DNA of 33,840 nucleotides from an uncultured Granulosicoccaceae bacterium. Its GTDB lineage: Bacteria; Pseudomonadota; Gammaproteobacteria; Granulosicoccales; Granulosicoccaceae. The position numbers and the translations under genes were made by a program. The notes below the pieces were generated by a model, which was not told the origin of the DNA, made no database searches, and worked only from the letters and a program-made list of their open reading frames with translations. Positions 8,652 to 18,096 of this stretch are shown in pieces. The stretch covers positions 1 to 33,840 of the forward strand of contig CALDUO010000245.1 of NCBI GenBank assembly GCA_937923745.1, in the 5' to 3' direction. Within the stretch, counting starts at the first letter, position 1. The number at the start of each line of letters is the position of its first letter.

Positions 8652-9695
8652 ATGAAGCTCAACACACTGGGAAGAACCGACCTGTCAGTTAGTGAGATCT
8701 GCCTTGGCTCGATGACATGGGGCACACAGAATACGGAAGCTGAAGGCCATCAGCAGATGGATATCGCCACGGACTACGGCGTTAATTTTATAGACACAGC
8801 AGAGTTGTATCCGACCACACCGTTATCAGCCGAGACACAGGGACGCACTGAATCGATTATCGGGAGCTGGATGAAGGCGAGAGGAAATCGAGATCAAGTG
8901 GTGATCGCAACCAAAGTCACCGGCAAAGGACCCAAATGGATACACCGCGGCATTCCGATCAACGCCGAAAAAATAAATGCCGCTATCGATCAAAGTCTTG
9001 CAAGGCTGCAGACCGATTATATTGATTTGTACCAATTGCATTGGGCCAACCGCAATTCCTACCACTTTCGACAGTCATGGCAATATGACCCCACACACCA
9101 GGACACCGAAAAAGTACAGGCAAACATGCTGGCAGTTTTGGAGACGTTACAAAAGCTGATCAATGCCGGCAAGATTCGCCATGTGGGTCTTTCGAACGAG
9201 ACCTGTTGGGGTACTTCCCAATGGCTTTCTCTGGCAGAGCAACACAGTCTGCCTCGCATGGTCTCTATACAAAACGAGTACAGCTTGATGCATCGGTTAT
9301 TTGATCTGGATTTTGCCGAACTGTCGCATCACGAGAACGTGGGCCTGCTGGCTTTTTCACCGCTGGCAGCCGGGCTACTGAGTGGCAAATACAGAGATGG
9401 TGTTGTACCGGCAAATTCGCGACTGTCAATGCAGAGTGATTTGTCAGGCAGACTATCCGAACACTCGGCACCCGTGCTCGAACGTTACCTCGCTTTGGCC
9501 GAACAACACCATTTACACCCGGCGCAAATGTCGTTGAAATTTTGTATGAGTCGTCCGTTTATGACGTCGACCATCATCGGTGCAACCACCGTCGAGCAAC
9601 TGAAAACCAACTTGGAGTCAGTTGATTGCACACTTAACGACGATGTTATTCAGGGTATCTACGATATACACAGGTCTCACCCGATACCGATGTAA
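8652..9695 (+). CDS. tas: Tas-type NADP(H)-dependent aldo/keto reductase
   Basis: Aldo/keto reductase of 347 residues, almost exactly the length of E. coli Tas (346), with the same N-terminal pattern (LGSMTWGTQNTEAEGHQQ and IDTAELYP). The catalytic tetrad is complete: Asp48, Tyr53, Lys88 and His130 (in DLYQLHWAN). The C-terminal NADP-binding segments (SPLAAGLLSGKY, TIIGATTVEQLKTNLE) are present. Natural substrate is unknown; Tas-like enzymes are usually annotated as protein or carbonyl reductases from complementation evidence. It is preceded by an 79-bp gap with no clear promoter and faces purH convergently. The symbol rests on overall resemblance rather than on synteny. Confidence 0.88.
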   Translation: MKLNTLGRTDLSVSEICLGSMTWGTQNTEAEGHQQMDIATDYGVNFIDTAELYPTTPLSAETQGRTESIIGSWMKARGNRDQVVIATKVTGKGPKWIHRGIPINAEKINAAIDQSLARLQTDYIDLYQLHWANRNSYHFRQSWQYDPTHQDTEKVQANMLAVLETLQKLINAGKIRHVGLSNETCWGTSQWLSLAEQHSLPRMVSIQNEYSLMHRLFDLDFAELSHHENVGLLAFSPLAAGLLSGKYRDGVVPANSRLSMQSDLSGRLSEHSAPVLERYLALAEQHHLHPAQMSLKFCMSRPFMTSTIIGATTVEQLKTNLESVDCTLNDDVIQGIYDIHRSHPIPM

Positions 9696-9825
9696 TCACG
9701 TGACGCAAGGTTAACATTGAAGTGGATAGAGTCAACGACACTTGATCACTATGAACACCGTCTGGCTTGCCAACAGAGGTGTGTGCACAGACGTTATCGC
9801 CCGTGCGTAAAACAGGCGCCTGAAT

Positions 9826-11364
9826 TCAGTGCCTGAAATGCCGAATACCGGTAAAGACCATCACCAGTCCATGCTCGTTAGCAGCGGCAATAACCTCTTC
9901 ATCGTTTTTGGAACCGCCGGGCTGTATCACCGCGCGAATTCCGGCCTCTGCTGCTGCATCAATACCATCGCGAAATGGAAAAAATGCATCCGATGCCATG
10001 ACTGCACCCTGCACCTCCAGTGATTCATCAGCGGCTTTTATACCAGCAATTTTTGCTGAATATACCCGGCTCATTTGGCCCGCACCAACACCGATGGTCG
10101 CGTTGTCAGAACAGTAAACAATAGCGTTTGATTTAACGAACTTGGCAACGGTCCATGCAAACCGCAAATCACGCAAGATGTCGTTGTCCGGGCGTTTGTC
10201 AGTCACAACAGTCAGCCCCTGTGGCAACAGATCAAGCGTATCGCGCTGCTGTACCAGCAAACCACCATTGACCCGCGCGTAATGCAGACCATTGTCCTGT
10301 TCCGACTCAAATGCACCGCAATTCAGCACACGAATATTGGGTTTGGTTGCCAACACCGGTAACGCATCTGCATCGACATTCGGCGCTACAATTACCTCAA
10401 CAAACTGCCGGTCCAAAATTGCTTCAGCGGTGGCCACATCCAACGATTGATTAAAGGCGATAATGCCGCCAAAGGCTGATGTGGGATCTGTGCGATAGGC
10501 TGCGTGATAGGCATCCAACAATGAATCGCGTACCGCAACACCGCACGGATTAGCATGTTTCACAATCACACAGGCTGGCGATTCATACTGCTTGACGCAT
10601 TCGAGTGCTGCGTCGGTGTCAGCAATATTGTTATAAGAAAGCTCACGCCCCTGTACTTGTTGTGCCGAAGATACTGTACCGGTGCCAGCGCCAGGCTCCC
10701 TGTAGAAGGCAGCGCTTTGATGTGGGTTTTCACCATACCGAAGGTCACTGACTTTTTGATATTGCTGGTTGATGGTGCGAGGATAGGGTCCGGCAAGACT
10801 TCGCCCAAAGTAGGAGGCGATCATGCCATCGTAACGACTGGTGTGCTCAAACGCCTTAACCGCAAGATCAAAACGCAAATCAAAATCAATACCGTTAGCC
10901 GACTCAAGGGCTTTGGAAATACGCTGATAGTCAGCAGGGTCAGTCACCACAGTGACTGATGCATGATTTTTGGCAGCGGCTCTAACCATTGCCGGCCCGC
11001 CAATATCAATGTTTTCAACGGCGTCGTCAAACGTGCAGTCGGGCGCTGCTGTCGCTTGTTCAAACGGGTATAGATTTACAATCACCAGATCTATGGCATC
11101 AATGCCATGCTCTTGCATGACAGCGTCGTCGATACCTCGTCGGCCAAGGATACCGCCGTGCACTGTCGGGTGTAGCGTTTTGACGCGCCCAGCCATGATC
11201 TCCGGAAAGCCGGTGTGCTCGGAGACCTCAGTGATAGCGACACCCTTATCTCGCAACAAGGCTGCTGTGCCACCCGTTGACAAGAGGTTATAGCCTCTTG
11301 TTACGAGTGTTTGGGCAAGCTCTACAATACCGGTTTTATCTGAAACACTTAACAGTGCGTGCAC
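9826..11364 (-). CDS. purH: bifunctional AICAR formyltransferase / IMP cyclohydrolase
   Basis: Catalyses the last two steps of purine synthesis to IMP. The 512-residue protein has an N-terminal MGS-like cyclohydrolase domain ([37 protein letters not shown]; about residues 1-190) and a C-terminal transformylase domain with the KHANPCG motif, [14 protein letters not shown] and the closing [12 protein letters not shown] block. The start is a GTG at 11364, because an in-frame stop lies six bases upstream and the first residues already match the family; a GGGA lies about 11 bases before it. Located downstream of fis with a 144-bp gap filled mostly by a 14-bp tandem repeat. No clear terminator follows. 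Confidence 0.96.
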   Translation of the reverse strand: MHALLSVSDKTGIVELAQTLVTRGYNLLSTGGTAALLRDKGVAITEVSEHTGFPEIMAGRVKTLHPTVHGGILGRRGIDDAVMQEHGIDAIDLVIVNLYPFEQATAAPDCTFDDAVENIDIGGPAMVRAAAKNHASVTVVTDPADYQRISKALESANGIDFDLRFDLAVKAFEHTSRYDGMIASYFGRSLAGPYPRTINQQYQKVSDLRYGENPHQSAAFYREPGAGTGTVSSAQQVQGRELSYNNIADTDAALECVKQYESPACVIVKHANPCGVAVRDSLLDAYHAAYRTDPTSAFGGIIAFNQSLDVATAEAILDRQFVEVIVAPNVDADALPVLATKPNIRVLNCGAFESEQDNGLHYARVNGGLLVQQRDTLDLLPQGLTVVTDKRPDNDILRDLRFAWTVAKFVKSNAIVYCSDNATIGVGAGQMSRVYSAKIAGIKAADESLEVQGAVMASDAFFPFRDGIDAAAEAGIRAVIQPGGSKNDEEVIAAANEHGLVMVFTGIRHFRH

Positions 11365-11425
11365 GCGTTATTCCCGTGGTTACTGATGGTTTGTTACTGG
11401 TGGTCGCTTATTGGCGGTTGGTTAA

Positions 11426-11508
11426 TGGCCATTGGGTTCTGGACATTAGGTTTTGGCCATTGGTTCTGGACATTGGGTTGTGGCCATTAGGCTTTGGCCA
11501 TTGCATTG
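11426..11508. repeat. 14-bp tandem repeat, six units, between fis and purH
   Basis: Six head-to-tail units of TGGMCATTRGGTTY (one is 13 bp) run from 11426 to 11508 and end exactly at the fis stop codon. The unit is not a multiple of three and the region is non-coding on the minus strand. It makes up more than half of the fis-purH spacer, so it lies in the purH leader if the two genes are co-transcribed. Confidence 0.88.
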
Positions 11509-11805
11509 TTATTGGTTGTTGAGTCCATGCTCGTTCATCTTGTTGCGCAGCGTACCTCGACTGATTCCAAGATATTCAGCTGCCCTGCTCTGGTTGTTAC
11601 CGCACTCTTCCAGTACGTACTTGAACAACGAGTGCTCGACCTGAGACATCACCATACGATATAGCTCGTTGGGTGGCTGACCATCCAGCAGATCAAAGTA
11701 TCGAGACAGTTCTTTCTCGATACAGTCCTGGATTGGTGTGTTGCTCCCCCGGGCGGCACGCGCATTATTTGATTTATTTTTCAATAACATAATCTGCGGG
11801 CTCAC
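11509..11805 (-). CDS. fis: Fis family nucleoid-associated DNA-binding protein
   Basis: Homodimeric DNA-bending protein of the nucleoid that regulates rRNA and many other promoters. The 98-residue length matches E. coli Fis. The C-terminal helix-turn-helix (NQSRAAEYLGISRGTLRNKMNEHGL) is unmistakable; the middle helices (ELYRMVMSQVEHSLFKYVLEECG) form the dimer interface. Start choice is open: a GTG at 11805 gives 98 residues, an ATG at 11790 gives 93; neither has a good ribosome site. It follows dusB as in other gammaproteobacteria, but the gap here is 616 bases, so fis probably has its own promoter. The leader can fold into the hairpin at 11842-11877. Confidence 0.92.
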   Translation of the reverse strand: MSPQIMLLKNKSNNARAARGSNTPIQDCIEKELSRYFDLLDGQPPNELYRMVMSQVEHSLFKYVLEECGNNQSRAAEYLGISRGTLRNKMNEHGLNNQ

Positions 11806-11841
11806 TTGTCAGTGAAAACCCTGTCAACGTTTTCGGATTGT

Positions 11842-11877
11842 ACTGACGCTTCGTTACACGAAAAATCAGACGTTAGT
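11842..11877 (-). other. nested hairpin upstream of fis
   Basis: ACTGACG (11842-11848) pairs with CGTTAGT (11871-11877) with one G-T pair on the + strand, and inside it TTCGT (11850-11854) pairs with ACGAA (11858-11862). On the minus strand this would sit 37 bases before the GTG start of fis, so it may be a 5' UTR structure or a binding dyad. Confidence 0.35.
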
Positions 11878-11947
11878 AAAAGGCCTTGCTACGTACGAAA
11901 CATAAGCTACCAACAGACAGCCCATACTGAGTTACTGGCTAAATCAG

Positions 11948-11999
11948 GGGCCAAGTCTCAGGGCCAAGTCTGAGGGCCAAGTCTAAGGGCCGTGTTGAC
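11948..11999. repeat. 13-bp tandem repeat, three full units plus a partial one
   Basis: GGGCCAAGTCTCA, GGGCCAAGTCTGA and GGGCCAAGTCTAA follow one another (11948-11986), then a diverged unit begins GGGCC. Non-coding, upstream of fis. Confidence 0.85.
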
Positions 12000-12157
12000 T
12001 CAATAGGCACTTTGCCTTTCGCAAAACCGGTTGCCGACAGCCAGAAGCACTGGCGTTACAGACAACGAAGCATGGCAATCGGAAACAGCAGTCGACGCTT
12101 AACGCCACGCAATTAACATGTTGACAGGACTTTCAGTCATTGAACTGATCAGACAAT

Positions 12158-12192
12158 GACGCGCCCGTTGGCTTCAGGAGCGCGTCTTTATT
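12158..12192 (+). terminator. intrinsic-terminator-like hairpin on the + strand
   Basis: GACGCGC (12158-12164) pairs perfectly with GCGCGTC (12180-12186), followed by TTTATTG. The T-rich side is on the + strand, where no gene lies between tas (ends 9695) and this point, so the transcript it would end is unknown. Confidence 0.45.
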
Positions 12193-12421
12193 GTTGTGTC
12201 AGTTTCTTATTTATCTGTGCAGCTTTCGTGTTGTCTTTGATTGCACTCGACAAAAGCACATTTACACAATCACAGCCTACAAATTATTGCAGGTATGTTT
12301 TATGGTACATCTTATCTGTTATTCACAGCGTCTAACCAACGCTCGACGACACTCTGCGGGTCTTGATTACCGGTCTGGTTATTGGCCCTGATCTTAACCA
12401 CCAAACATGCCCCCGAAACCG

Positions 12422-13405
12422 CTATGCGGCTGTGGCGAATGTGTCGCCGCTGTAGAAGCGATGAATCATATCGATCTGCTGCGCTGCAGATTCTACATAG
12501 TTTATCTGTTCCCGAAACGCAGCACTGTTACGTTTGTGTTTGCAGTACCACGCAATGTGTTTCCGCGCAATTCTGACACCACGGTATTCTCCGTATAACG
12601 CATGGATGCCGTGGACGTGGCGAACAACTGCTGCATGAACTTCACTGTCGGTCGGTTCGGGCATCACCGTGCCGTGATCCAGCCAAGTGCGTATTTCGCG
12701 AAACAACCATGGGCGCCCTTGCGCTGCCCGTCCAACCATTATGGCATCGGCACCCGTGACATCGAGCACCTGCGCTGCCTGTTGGGGCGTTGTAATGTCT
12801 CCATTCGCAATAACCGGAATAGTCACAGCCTGTTTGATCGCAGCAATTGTGTCGTACTCGGCCTGTCCCTTAAAGCGATCTTCGCGCGTTCGACCGTGAA
12901 CAGCCAATGCTTGAATGCCAGCACCCTCAGCTATTTTGGCAATCGTCACACCGTTTCGCTGATCCCTGGATGGTCCGGTTCGAATTTTGAGCGTCACCGG
13001 CACCGTGACCGCTCCTACCACGGATTGCAGTATTGTGCTGACGAGTTTTTCATCAGAAAGTAACGCCGAGCCTGCTGCCTTGTTACATACTTTTTTCGCC
13101 GGACACCCCATATTAATATCAATAATATCGGCACCGTTCCGGACATTGTATTGTGCGGCTTCAGCAAGACTATGCGGATCAGATCCGACGATCTGCACCG
13201 TGTGCGGCAAATGATCCGCTGCGCGCTGGACACGACTGAGAGTTTTTTGGCTGTTGTGTAACGTGGTGTCGCAGGACACCATTTCTGAGGTGATGTAACC
13301 GGCTCCAAAATCAACGCACAACCGACGGAATACGCTATCGGTGACACCAGCCATGGGCGCCAGGCACAGGTTGTTTTTGATGGTCCACTTACCTAGCTCG
13401 AACAT
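12422..13405 (-). CDS. dusB: tRNA-dihydrouridine synthase B
   Basis: FMN-dependent enzyme that reduces a specific uridine in the D-loop of tRNA (U17 for E. coli DusB). The 327-residue chain matches the family length. Signatures are LCLAPMAGVTDSVFRRL for FMN binding, DINMGCPAKKV with catalytic Cys101, KIRTGPSRDQRN, AVHGRTREDRFKG, PVIANGDI and IMVGRAAQGRPWLF. Assignment to DusB rather than DusA or DusC rests on the GCPAKKV motif and the position just upstream of fis. It lies 88 bases downstream of the DUF3426 gene on the same strand, so it may belong to the accB-accC-prmA message. Confidence 0.95.
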   Translation of the reverse strand: MFELGKWTIKNNLCLAPMAGVTDSVFRRLCVDFGAGYITSEMVSCDTTLHNSQKTLSRVQRAADHLPHTVQIVGSDPHSLAEAAQYNVRNGADIIDINMGCPAKKVCNKAAGSALLSDEKLVSTILQSVVGAVTVPVTLKIRTGPSRDQRNGVTIAKIAEGAGIQALAVHGRTREDRFKGQAEYDTIAAIKQAVTIPVIANGDITTPQQAAQVLDVTGADAIMVGRAAQGRPWLFREIRTWLDHGTVMPEPTDSEVHAAVVRHVHGIHALYGEYRGVRIARKHIAWYCKHKRNSAAFREQINYVESAAQQIDMIHRFYSGDTFATAA

Positions 13406-13493
13406 TAGCCTAAGTTAGTTGAGTCGGGCGAGGAATCTTACCTGGTTTTATCTCGAAATTAAAGCGATACGTGTGACTAAAATCACCACAAAG

Positions 13494-15842
13494 CTATCTG
13501 AATTCCAGCTTGAAAGAGCGTGCGTTACTGCCAGGATCATCCATCTCAATGGCGATCTGCAGGGATGTCTTGGCCGGGAACGCTTTGCTGTCCTGCAGAC
13601 GTAACCCAGCGAGGTAGACTGATGAAGTAAAGCGCTCACTGGCAACCAACGAGCCGCCGATGTCTGTCAGATTAACCACCAGCACCGGGTAACGTTGATT
13701 AAACTCTGCATCATTACGCATCACGATATTGATGACCAGTGTTTTTTCTTTATCGGGGTGTGAGTATATTTGGCGTTGCAGCACGGCTAACTGTGCAGGA
13801 TCAAAGCGAGGCGCCAGCTCACACCCGGCTACCCAGCACCAAGATGCCATGATAGGTCTTGCCACGCTGTTGTTAACCAACGTGGCTCGCTCTCGGTACA
13901 TGTAGAGCCCCAACAGCACCAAAATGAGGCCTGCGATCATAATGCCACGCATCCATCGGCCGCCCGACAGAAATGCCACCACACCACCGATGCCTGCCGC
14001 AACCTTCGTCAGCAGACTACTACGCGGTGTGCTGTTGCCAGTTCCCCCGAAATCAGCATCATCGCCAAAATCAGGTTCGAAATAATCGCCGTCAGCAAAT
14101 ACGTCATCCAGTGAATCCGTTTGCGGCTCTGTGACCCACGGAGCGGTGACTTTTTCATCAAAGTCCTGCGACTTGGCAGCGCTCGCCACTGTGGCTGCTC
14201 GGGCGGCCTCTGTTGCCCTTAACGCGTCAGCCTCCGCTGCGCGGGCTTTAGCAACTTCTGCGGCACGAGCCTGCGCCGCTAGATCGTCGGCGCGCTGCCT
14301 CTTTGCCGCTTCCAGTTCTGCCTGGTGCGCCTCAGCCAAGCGCTTTTGTTCGGCCAACTGCGCATCGGCCCGGGCGTTTTCTGCAGCACGTATGTCCGCA
14401 GCCCTTGCAGCTTTGAGGTTCGCCTGTGCTGCTTCTTCCTCTGCAGCTCGGTCTTTTTCAGCCTGAACTTCCTCAGCAGTCAAGCCGAATGCTGATTCAG
14501 CGAACGACTCTGCGGATTCCTCTGCAGCGCGAGCCTCAGGGGCCTCAGCGTCGTCGGCGAAAAACGCTGCAGCCTTTGCCTCGTCAACCTCTTTAACAAA
14601 ATCCTGGCCGTCTGGTCTCTGGCCGTCTGGTCTCTGGCCGTCTGGTCTCTGGCCGCCTTGTCTGTGGCCGTCAGGTTTCTGGCTACCAAACGTCTCGGTG
14701 CTATCAGCAGACTGGCCCGGCTGGTTTATGTTGTCCGCCCATGAGCGATGCTCGTTGACATTGTCACTCGGCGACAGGGACTCTTTACGCTGTTGCGCCT
14801 GCCAGCCATCGTCAACACGTGTGCTTGGCACATCTGCACGCGCTTCAGCGCTTGAGGGTGTTACCGCGTCTGCGGGTTCAGTCGGGTTGGCGTTGGCAGC
14901 AGGTTGGTCCGCCGATTCTGATGCCGCATCAGACACCGACTGACCTCTTGAGCCTGGCGTGTCATTGCGGTCAAACTGCCAATTACCAATTGCTCTGGCT
15001 GTTCGTCGTCCCGATGCCTTTAGTCTGCTTTTTCGTAATCCTGAAGTCTGACCACCCGGATTGGAAAAATCGGTCCCCGCGCCCGTCGTGGCGCTGTGGT
15101 TAGCACCCTGCACGCGATTGCCGTCAGACAGAGCATCTGTCGAAGCACCGGTGTCATAGTCGACATGTCCATCAACCACACTGCCATCACGCGTCGACCT
15201 CGGTTGATGCATCTGATGGCTTTCAGCCCCTCCATCCGAACGCTGATCGCGATGTAGCGCGTTCGACGAATCTGCGTCTTGCGGTGATGGAGTATCGTCA
15301 AACACAACCTCAGGCAGGCCTGCCTCTTCCGAGAAAAGATCGAAATCAGCGTAAGTCACATCGAACTCTGAAAATTCGCGACTGCCTGATGCAGGTGCCA
15401 ACCTGACTGCTGCGGGCCCTTCCGACTCTTCCAGCAGTGAACTGCGTGCTGGCGGCTCTGGTCGAGGCGCTGGTCGAGGCTCTGGTAGCGGCGCTGGTGA
15501 GGGCTGATGAATGCCAGATGCTGGCGCCGATATCGATGGCGGTTTCTTTGAAACTGCAGCCGCCTGAGCTACGAGAGCGTCGGAGCTTGAGGAAGAATCG
15601 TTGCCTTGCTCTGAAGGGTCTGGATCCGAGGGTTTTGGGTCGGGCGGCTGAGGCGTCTCGTCTATCTGACCCTCATAATATCGATTAACGCGTGCATCAA
15701 ACACTGTCAGGCAGTCACCACACCGAACGCGGGTGTCTGGTTTGTCGAGCATGTCTGCATCAATTTCGAACACGACCGAACACCCGGGACATTGCGTCAG
15801 GGCAGAATCATCGCTCGGGGGATGCGTGCGTTGTGTAGCCAT
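13494..15842 (-). CDS. very long zinc-ribbon / TolA-like / DUF3426 membrane protein
   Basis: A 782-residue protein starting at the ATG at 15842, which shares its A with the prmA stop codon. Order of parts: an N-terminal MJ0042-type zinc ribbon (CPGC...CGDC, residues about 18-48); a long Pro/Ser/Asp/Gln-rich, probably disordered stretch holding two short tandem repeats (PAPRPEP-like and PDGQR); an Ala/Arg/Glu-rich, TolA-like helical region (roughly residues 440-560); a transmembrane helix (IMIAGLILVLLGLYMY, about 650-665); and a C-terminal DUF3426 domain. Relatives I know in the prmA neighbourhood are much shorter, so the middle is expanded. The zinc ribbon would be cytoplasmic and DUF3426 periplasmic. 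Function is unknown. Confidence 0.88.
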   Translation of the reverse strand: MATQRTHPPSDDSALTQCPGCSVVFEIDADMLDKPDTRVRCGDCLTVFDARVNRYYEGQIDETPQPPDPKPSDPDPSEQGNDSSSSSDALVAQAAAVSKKPPSISAPASGIHQPSPAPLPEPRPAPRPEPPARSSLLEESEGPAAVRLAPASGSREFSEFDVTYADFDLFSEEAGLPEVVFDDTPSPQDADSSNALHRDQRSDGGAESHQMHQPRSTRDGSVVDGHVDYDTGASTDALSDGNRVQGANHSATTGAGTDFSNPGGQTSGLRKSRLKASGRRTARAIGNWQFDRNDTPGSRGQSVSDAASESADQPAANANPTEPADAVTPSSAEARADVPSTRVDDGWQAQQRKESLSPSDNVNEHRSWADNINQPGQSADSTETFGSQKPDGHRQGGQRPDGQRPDGQRPDGQDFVKEVDEAKAAAFFADDAEAPEARAAEESAESFAESAFGLTAEEVQAEKDRAAEEEAAQANLKAARAADIRAAENARADAQLAEQKRLAEAHQAELEAAKRQRADDLAAQARAAEVAKARAAEADALRATEAARAATVASAAKSQDFDEKVTAPWVTEPQTDSLDDVFADGDYFEPDFGDDADFGGTGNSTPRSSLLTKVAAGIGGVVAFLSGGRWMRGIMIAGLILVLLGLYMYRERATLVNNSVARPIMASWCWVAGCELAPRFDPAQLAVLQRQIYSHPDKEKTLVINIVMRNDAEFNQRYPVLVVNLTDIGGSLVASERFTSSVYLAGLRLQDSKAFPAKTSLQIAIEMDDPGSNARSFKLEFR
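14604..14678. repeat. 15-bp tandem repeat, five units (PDGQR)
   Basis: Five 15-bp units; the first three (14604-14648, CTGGCCGTCTGGTCT on the + strand) are identical and two more are diverged. On the coding strand they read as Gln-Arg-Pro-Asp-Gly repeats in the disordered middle of the DUF3426 protein. Confidence 0.92.
15451..15498. repeat. 12-bp tandem repeat, four units (Pro-rich)
   Basis: Four 12-bp units, each ending CTGGT on the + strand, encode a Pro-Ala-Pro-Arg / Pro-Glu-Pro-Arg type stretch in the same DUF3426 protein. Degenerate, but in register throughout. Confidence 0.75.
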
Positions 15843-16720
15843 CAACTCGTATTGCGTACAAACCAGAGCAAGGCCCAACCGTCCTGCTGTCTGGATTCCT
15901 TTAGCGTGAACCACTGATTGTAGAGCACGCTTATGCTTTGCGTCTGCTCGACGAGCAAACCCGACATGACTAACGAACCACCCGGCTTCGCAATAGTGGC
16001 AAAGGTGTCGCCCAGAGTCATTAAGGGCTGATAGAGAATGTTAGCCAGAATCGTATCCGCGGAATTTGCCGCGACGCCATCATCGGTCGTGAGATGAATT
16101 TTTTCAGCCACACCATTCAATGCGGCATTTTCCTGTGTGGCCAGGTGCGCTTGCGCATCGATATCGATACCCACCACGCTGTCAGCACCGCACAGGGCGG
16201 CAGCTACAGCCAGCACGCCCGAGCCACACCCGTAGTCGACCATCTGCTGGCCAGTCACATCATGTGTGCCAATCCATTCAAGACACTGGCGGGTAGTTGC
16301 ATGTGTACCGGTCCCGAACGCAAGTCCCGGATCAAGCCGAACATTAACAGCATCGGGCTCGACAGGCTCGGTATGGGTTGGACAAATCCATAACGAGGGT
16401 CCGAATTGCATGGGTTTGAAGTCCTTCATCCACACTCGCTCCCATTGCTGGTCGGCCAGAGGGGCGAACTCGTAGGCGGGCAATGCGTCAGCAAACGCAG
16501 TTTGTAGTGCCGACACGATGTCAGCCGGAGGTGTCTCTTGTGCAAAAAGACCCGTCAGAACCACGAGATCCCACAGTCTTATTTCACCGGGGAGCGGCTC
16601 GAGAACAGGCTGATCCTGTTGGTCTTTGAGGATGACAGACAGCGCGCCTGCCTCAAACAATGCATCTTCGAGTGGCTCGACCTGATCGCGACCGACCCGA
16701 AACACAATCTGTGGCCACAT
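15842..16720 (-). CDS. prmA: ribosomal protein L11 methyltransferase
   Basis: SAM-dependent enzyme that trimethylates ribosomal protein L11. The 292-residue length matches E. coli PrmA (293). An N-terminal L11-recognition domain (MWPQIVFRVG to about residue 100) precedes a Rossmann methyltransferase domain with LDPGLAFGTGTHATT, the SAM-binding DYGCGSGVLAVAAALCGA, GIDIDAQA and NILYQPL. It starts 17 bases after the accC stop and overlaps the DUF3426 gene by one base. The accB-accC-prmA order is widely kept in gammaproteobacteria. Confidence 0.96.
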   Translation of the reverse strand: MWPQIVFRVGRDQVEPLEDALFEAGALSVILKDQQDQPVLEPLPGEIRLWDLVVLTGLFAQETPPADIVSALQTAFADALPAYEFAPLADQQWERVWMKDFKPMQFGPSLWICPTHTEPVEPDAVNVRLDPGLAFGTGTHATTRQCLEWIGTHDVTGQQMVDYGCGSGVLAVAAALCGADSVVGIDIDAQAHLATQENAALNGVAEKIHLTTDDGVAANSADTILANILYQPLMTLGDTFATIAKPGGSLVMSGLLVEQTQSISVLYNQWFTLKESRQQDGWALLWFVRNTS

Positions 16721-16737
16721 GGCGAAATCCGTTGTCG

Positions 16738-18096
16738 CTAGTGTTTGTCGAGACCGAGTTTTTTCTCAAGGTAATGAATGCTGGTGCCGCCTTTCTGAAA
16801 AGCCTCGTCGAGAAAAATTTCCTGGTGTAGCGGAATGTTGGTTTTAATGCCGTCGATAAACACTTCGCTCAGTGCACCACGCATACGCGCCATCGCAGAT
16901 TCACGCAAGTTACCGCCGACGACCAGCTTGGCAATCATGGAGTCATAATTAGGCGGCACGGTGTAGCCGTTGTAAATATGTGTTTCGACACGCACACCCA
17001 GCCCACCGGGAGCATGATACTGGGAGATGGTGCCAGGAGACGGCATGAACGTGACCGGGTCTTCGGCATTGATGCGACATTCAAACGCATGCCCGTTAAT
17101 CTTGATGTCTTCTTGCTTGTAACGCAGCGGACGCCCTTCAGCGATGAATATTTGCTCCTTGATGATATCGACACCGGTAATCATCTCGGTGACCGGATGC
17201 TCCACCTGCACCCGTGTATTCATTTCGATGAAATAGAATTCGCCATTTTCATACAGAAACTCAAACGTACCTGCACCGCGATAACCAATGCGTTGGCATG
17301 CCGCCACGCAGCGTGCTCCGATATCACGTCGTGTGGCTTCATCGATACCGGGTGCTGGCGCTTCCTCGACAACCTTCTGGTGACGGCGTTGCATTGAGCA
17401 GTCACGTTCGCCGAGATGAATGGCATTACCAAACTGATCTGCCAATACCTGGAACTCTATGTGACGTGGCTTTTCGAGGTATTTTTCCATGTACACCACC
17501 GGATTTCCGAACGCCGCTTGCGCCTCGCTCCGTGTCATCTCGATGGACTGAATGAGATCGTCGGCGTCATGCACCACGCGCATACCGCGACCACCACCGC
17601 CGCCGGATGCTTTGATGATGATGGGGTAACCGATGTCTTTTGCCAACGAGAGATTGGTTTTCTCGTCGTCACCCAGTGGACCGTCAGAACCCGGAACACA
17701 CGGCACACCTGCAGCTTTCATCTCACGAATGGCGCTAACTTTGTCACCCATCATGCGAATGACATCGGGCGTTGGGCCAATAAAATGGAACCCACTGCTC
17801 TCGACACGCTCGGCGAAGTCGGCGTTTTCTGCCAGAAACCCATAGCCAGGATGAATAGCGTCTGCACGCGTGATTTCAGCAGCTGCGATAATGCGCGGTA
17901 TATTCAGGTAACTGTCACCGGATGGCGCCGGGCCGATACAGACGGTTTCGTCAGCCAGTCTGACGTGTTTAAGGTCGCGGTCAACGGTGGAGTAGACGGC
18001 AACGGTTCGGATGCCAAGATCGCGACAGCATCGCATGATTCTCAGCGCAATTTCACCGCGGTTAGCGATGAGTACCTTGGTAAATGCCTGCACCAT
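16738..18096 (-). CDS. accC: acetyl-CoA carboxylase, biotin carboxylase subunit
   Basis: ATP-dependent carboxylation of the biotin carried by AccB, the first half-reaction of malonyl-CoA synthesis. The 452-residue chain (E. coli 449) has the N-terminal [14 protein letters not shown], the glycine-rich ATP lid [26 protein letters not shown], and [14 protein letters not shown] with the metal and ATP ligands. The ATG at 18096 shares one base with the accB stop, indicating coupled translation and balanced amounts of the two subunits. The carboxyltransferase genes accA and accD are not in the window. Confidence 0.98.
   Translation of the reverse strand: MVQAFTKVLIANRGEIALRIMRCCRDLGIRTVAVYSTVDRDLKHVRLADETVCIGPAPSGDSYLNIPRIIAAAEITRADAIHPGYGFLAENADFAERVESSGFHFIGPTPDVIRMMGDKVSAIREMKAAGVPCVPGSDGPLGDDEKTNLSLAKDIGYPIIIKASGGGGGRGMRVVHDADDLIQSIEMTRSEAQAAFGNPVVYMEKYLEKPRHIEFQVLADQFGNAIHLGERDCSMQRRHQKVVEEAPAPGIDEATRRDIGARCVAACQRIGYRGAGTFEFLYENGEFYFIEMNTRVQVEHPVTEMITGVDIIKEQIFIAEGRPLRYKQEDIKINGHAFECRINAEDPVTFMPSPGTISQYHAPGGLGVRVETHIYNGYTVPPNYDSMIAKLVVGGNLRESAMARMRGALSEVFIDGIKTNIPLHQEIFLDEAFQKGGTSIHYLEKKLGLDKH

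Larger units (their letters stand above)
11806..12421. other. 616-bp non-coding gap between dusB and fis
   Basis: No credible protein-coding frame is present. It holds a nested hairpin (11842-11877), a 13-bp tandem repeat (11948-11999), a dyad GTCATTG...CAATGAC (12136-12160) enclosing the palindrome CTGATCAG, and a GC-stem terminator reading on the + strand (12158-12192). A TTGACA at 12121-12126 resembles a -35 box but lacks a good -10. From 12193 to 12421 I see nothing definite. The gap may hold the fis promoter on the minus strand and possibly a small RNA on the plus strand. Confidence 0.5.

Noticed and set aside
11806-12421. Known housekeeping RNA (RNase P RNA, tmRNA, 6S or 4.5S) in the dusB-fis gap.
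   Set aside because: None of their conserved sequence blocks was found.
14131-14466. A 111-codon Ala/Ser-rich + strand frame.
   Set aside because: It is the antisense shadow of the Ala-rich TolA-like region of the DUF3426 protein.
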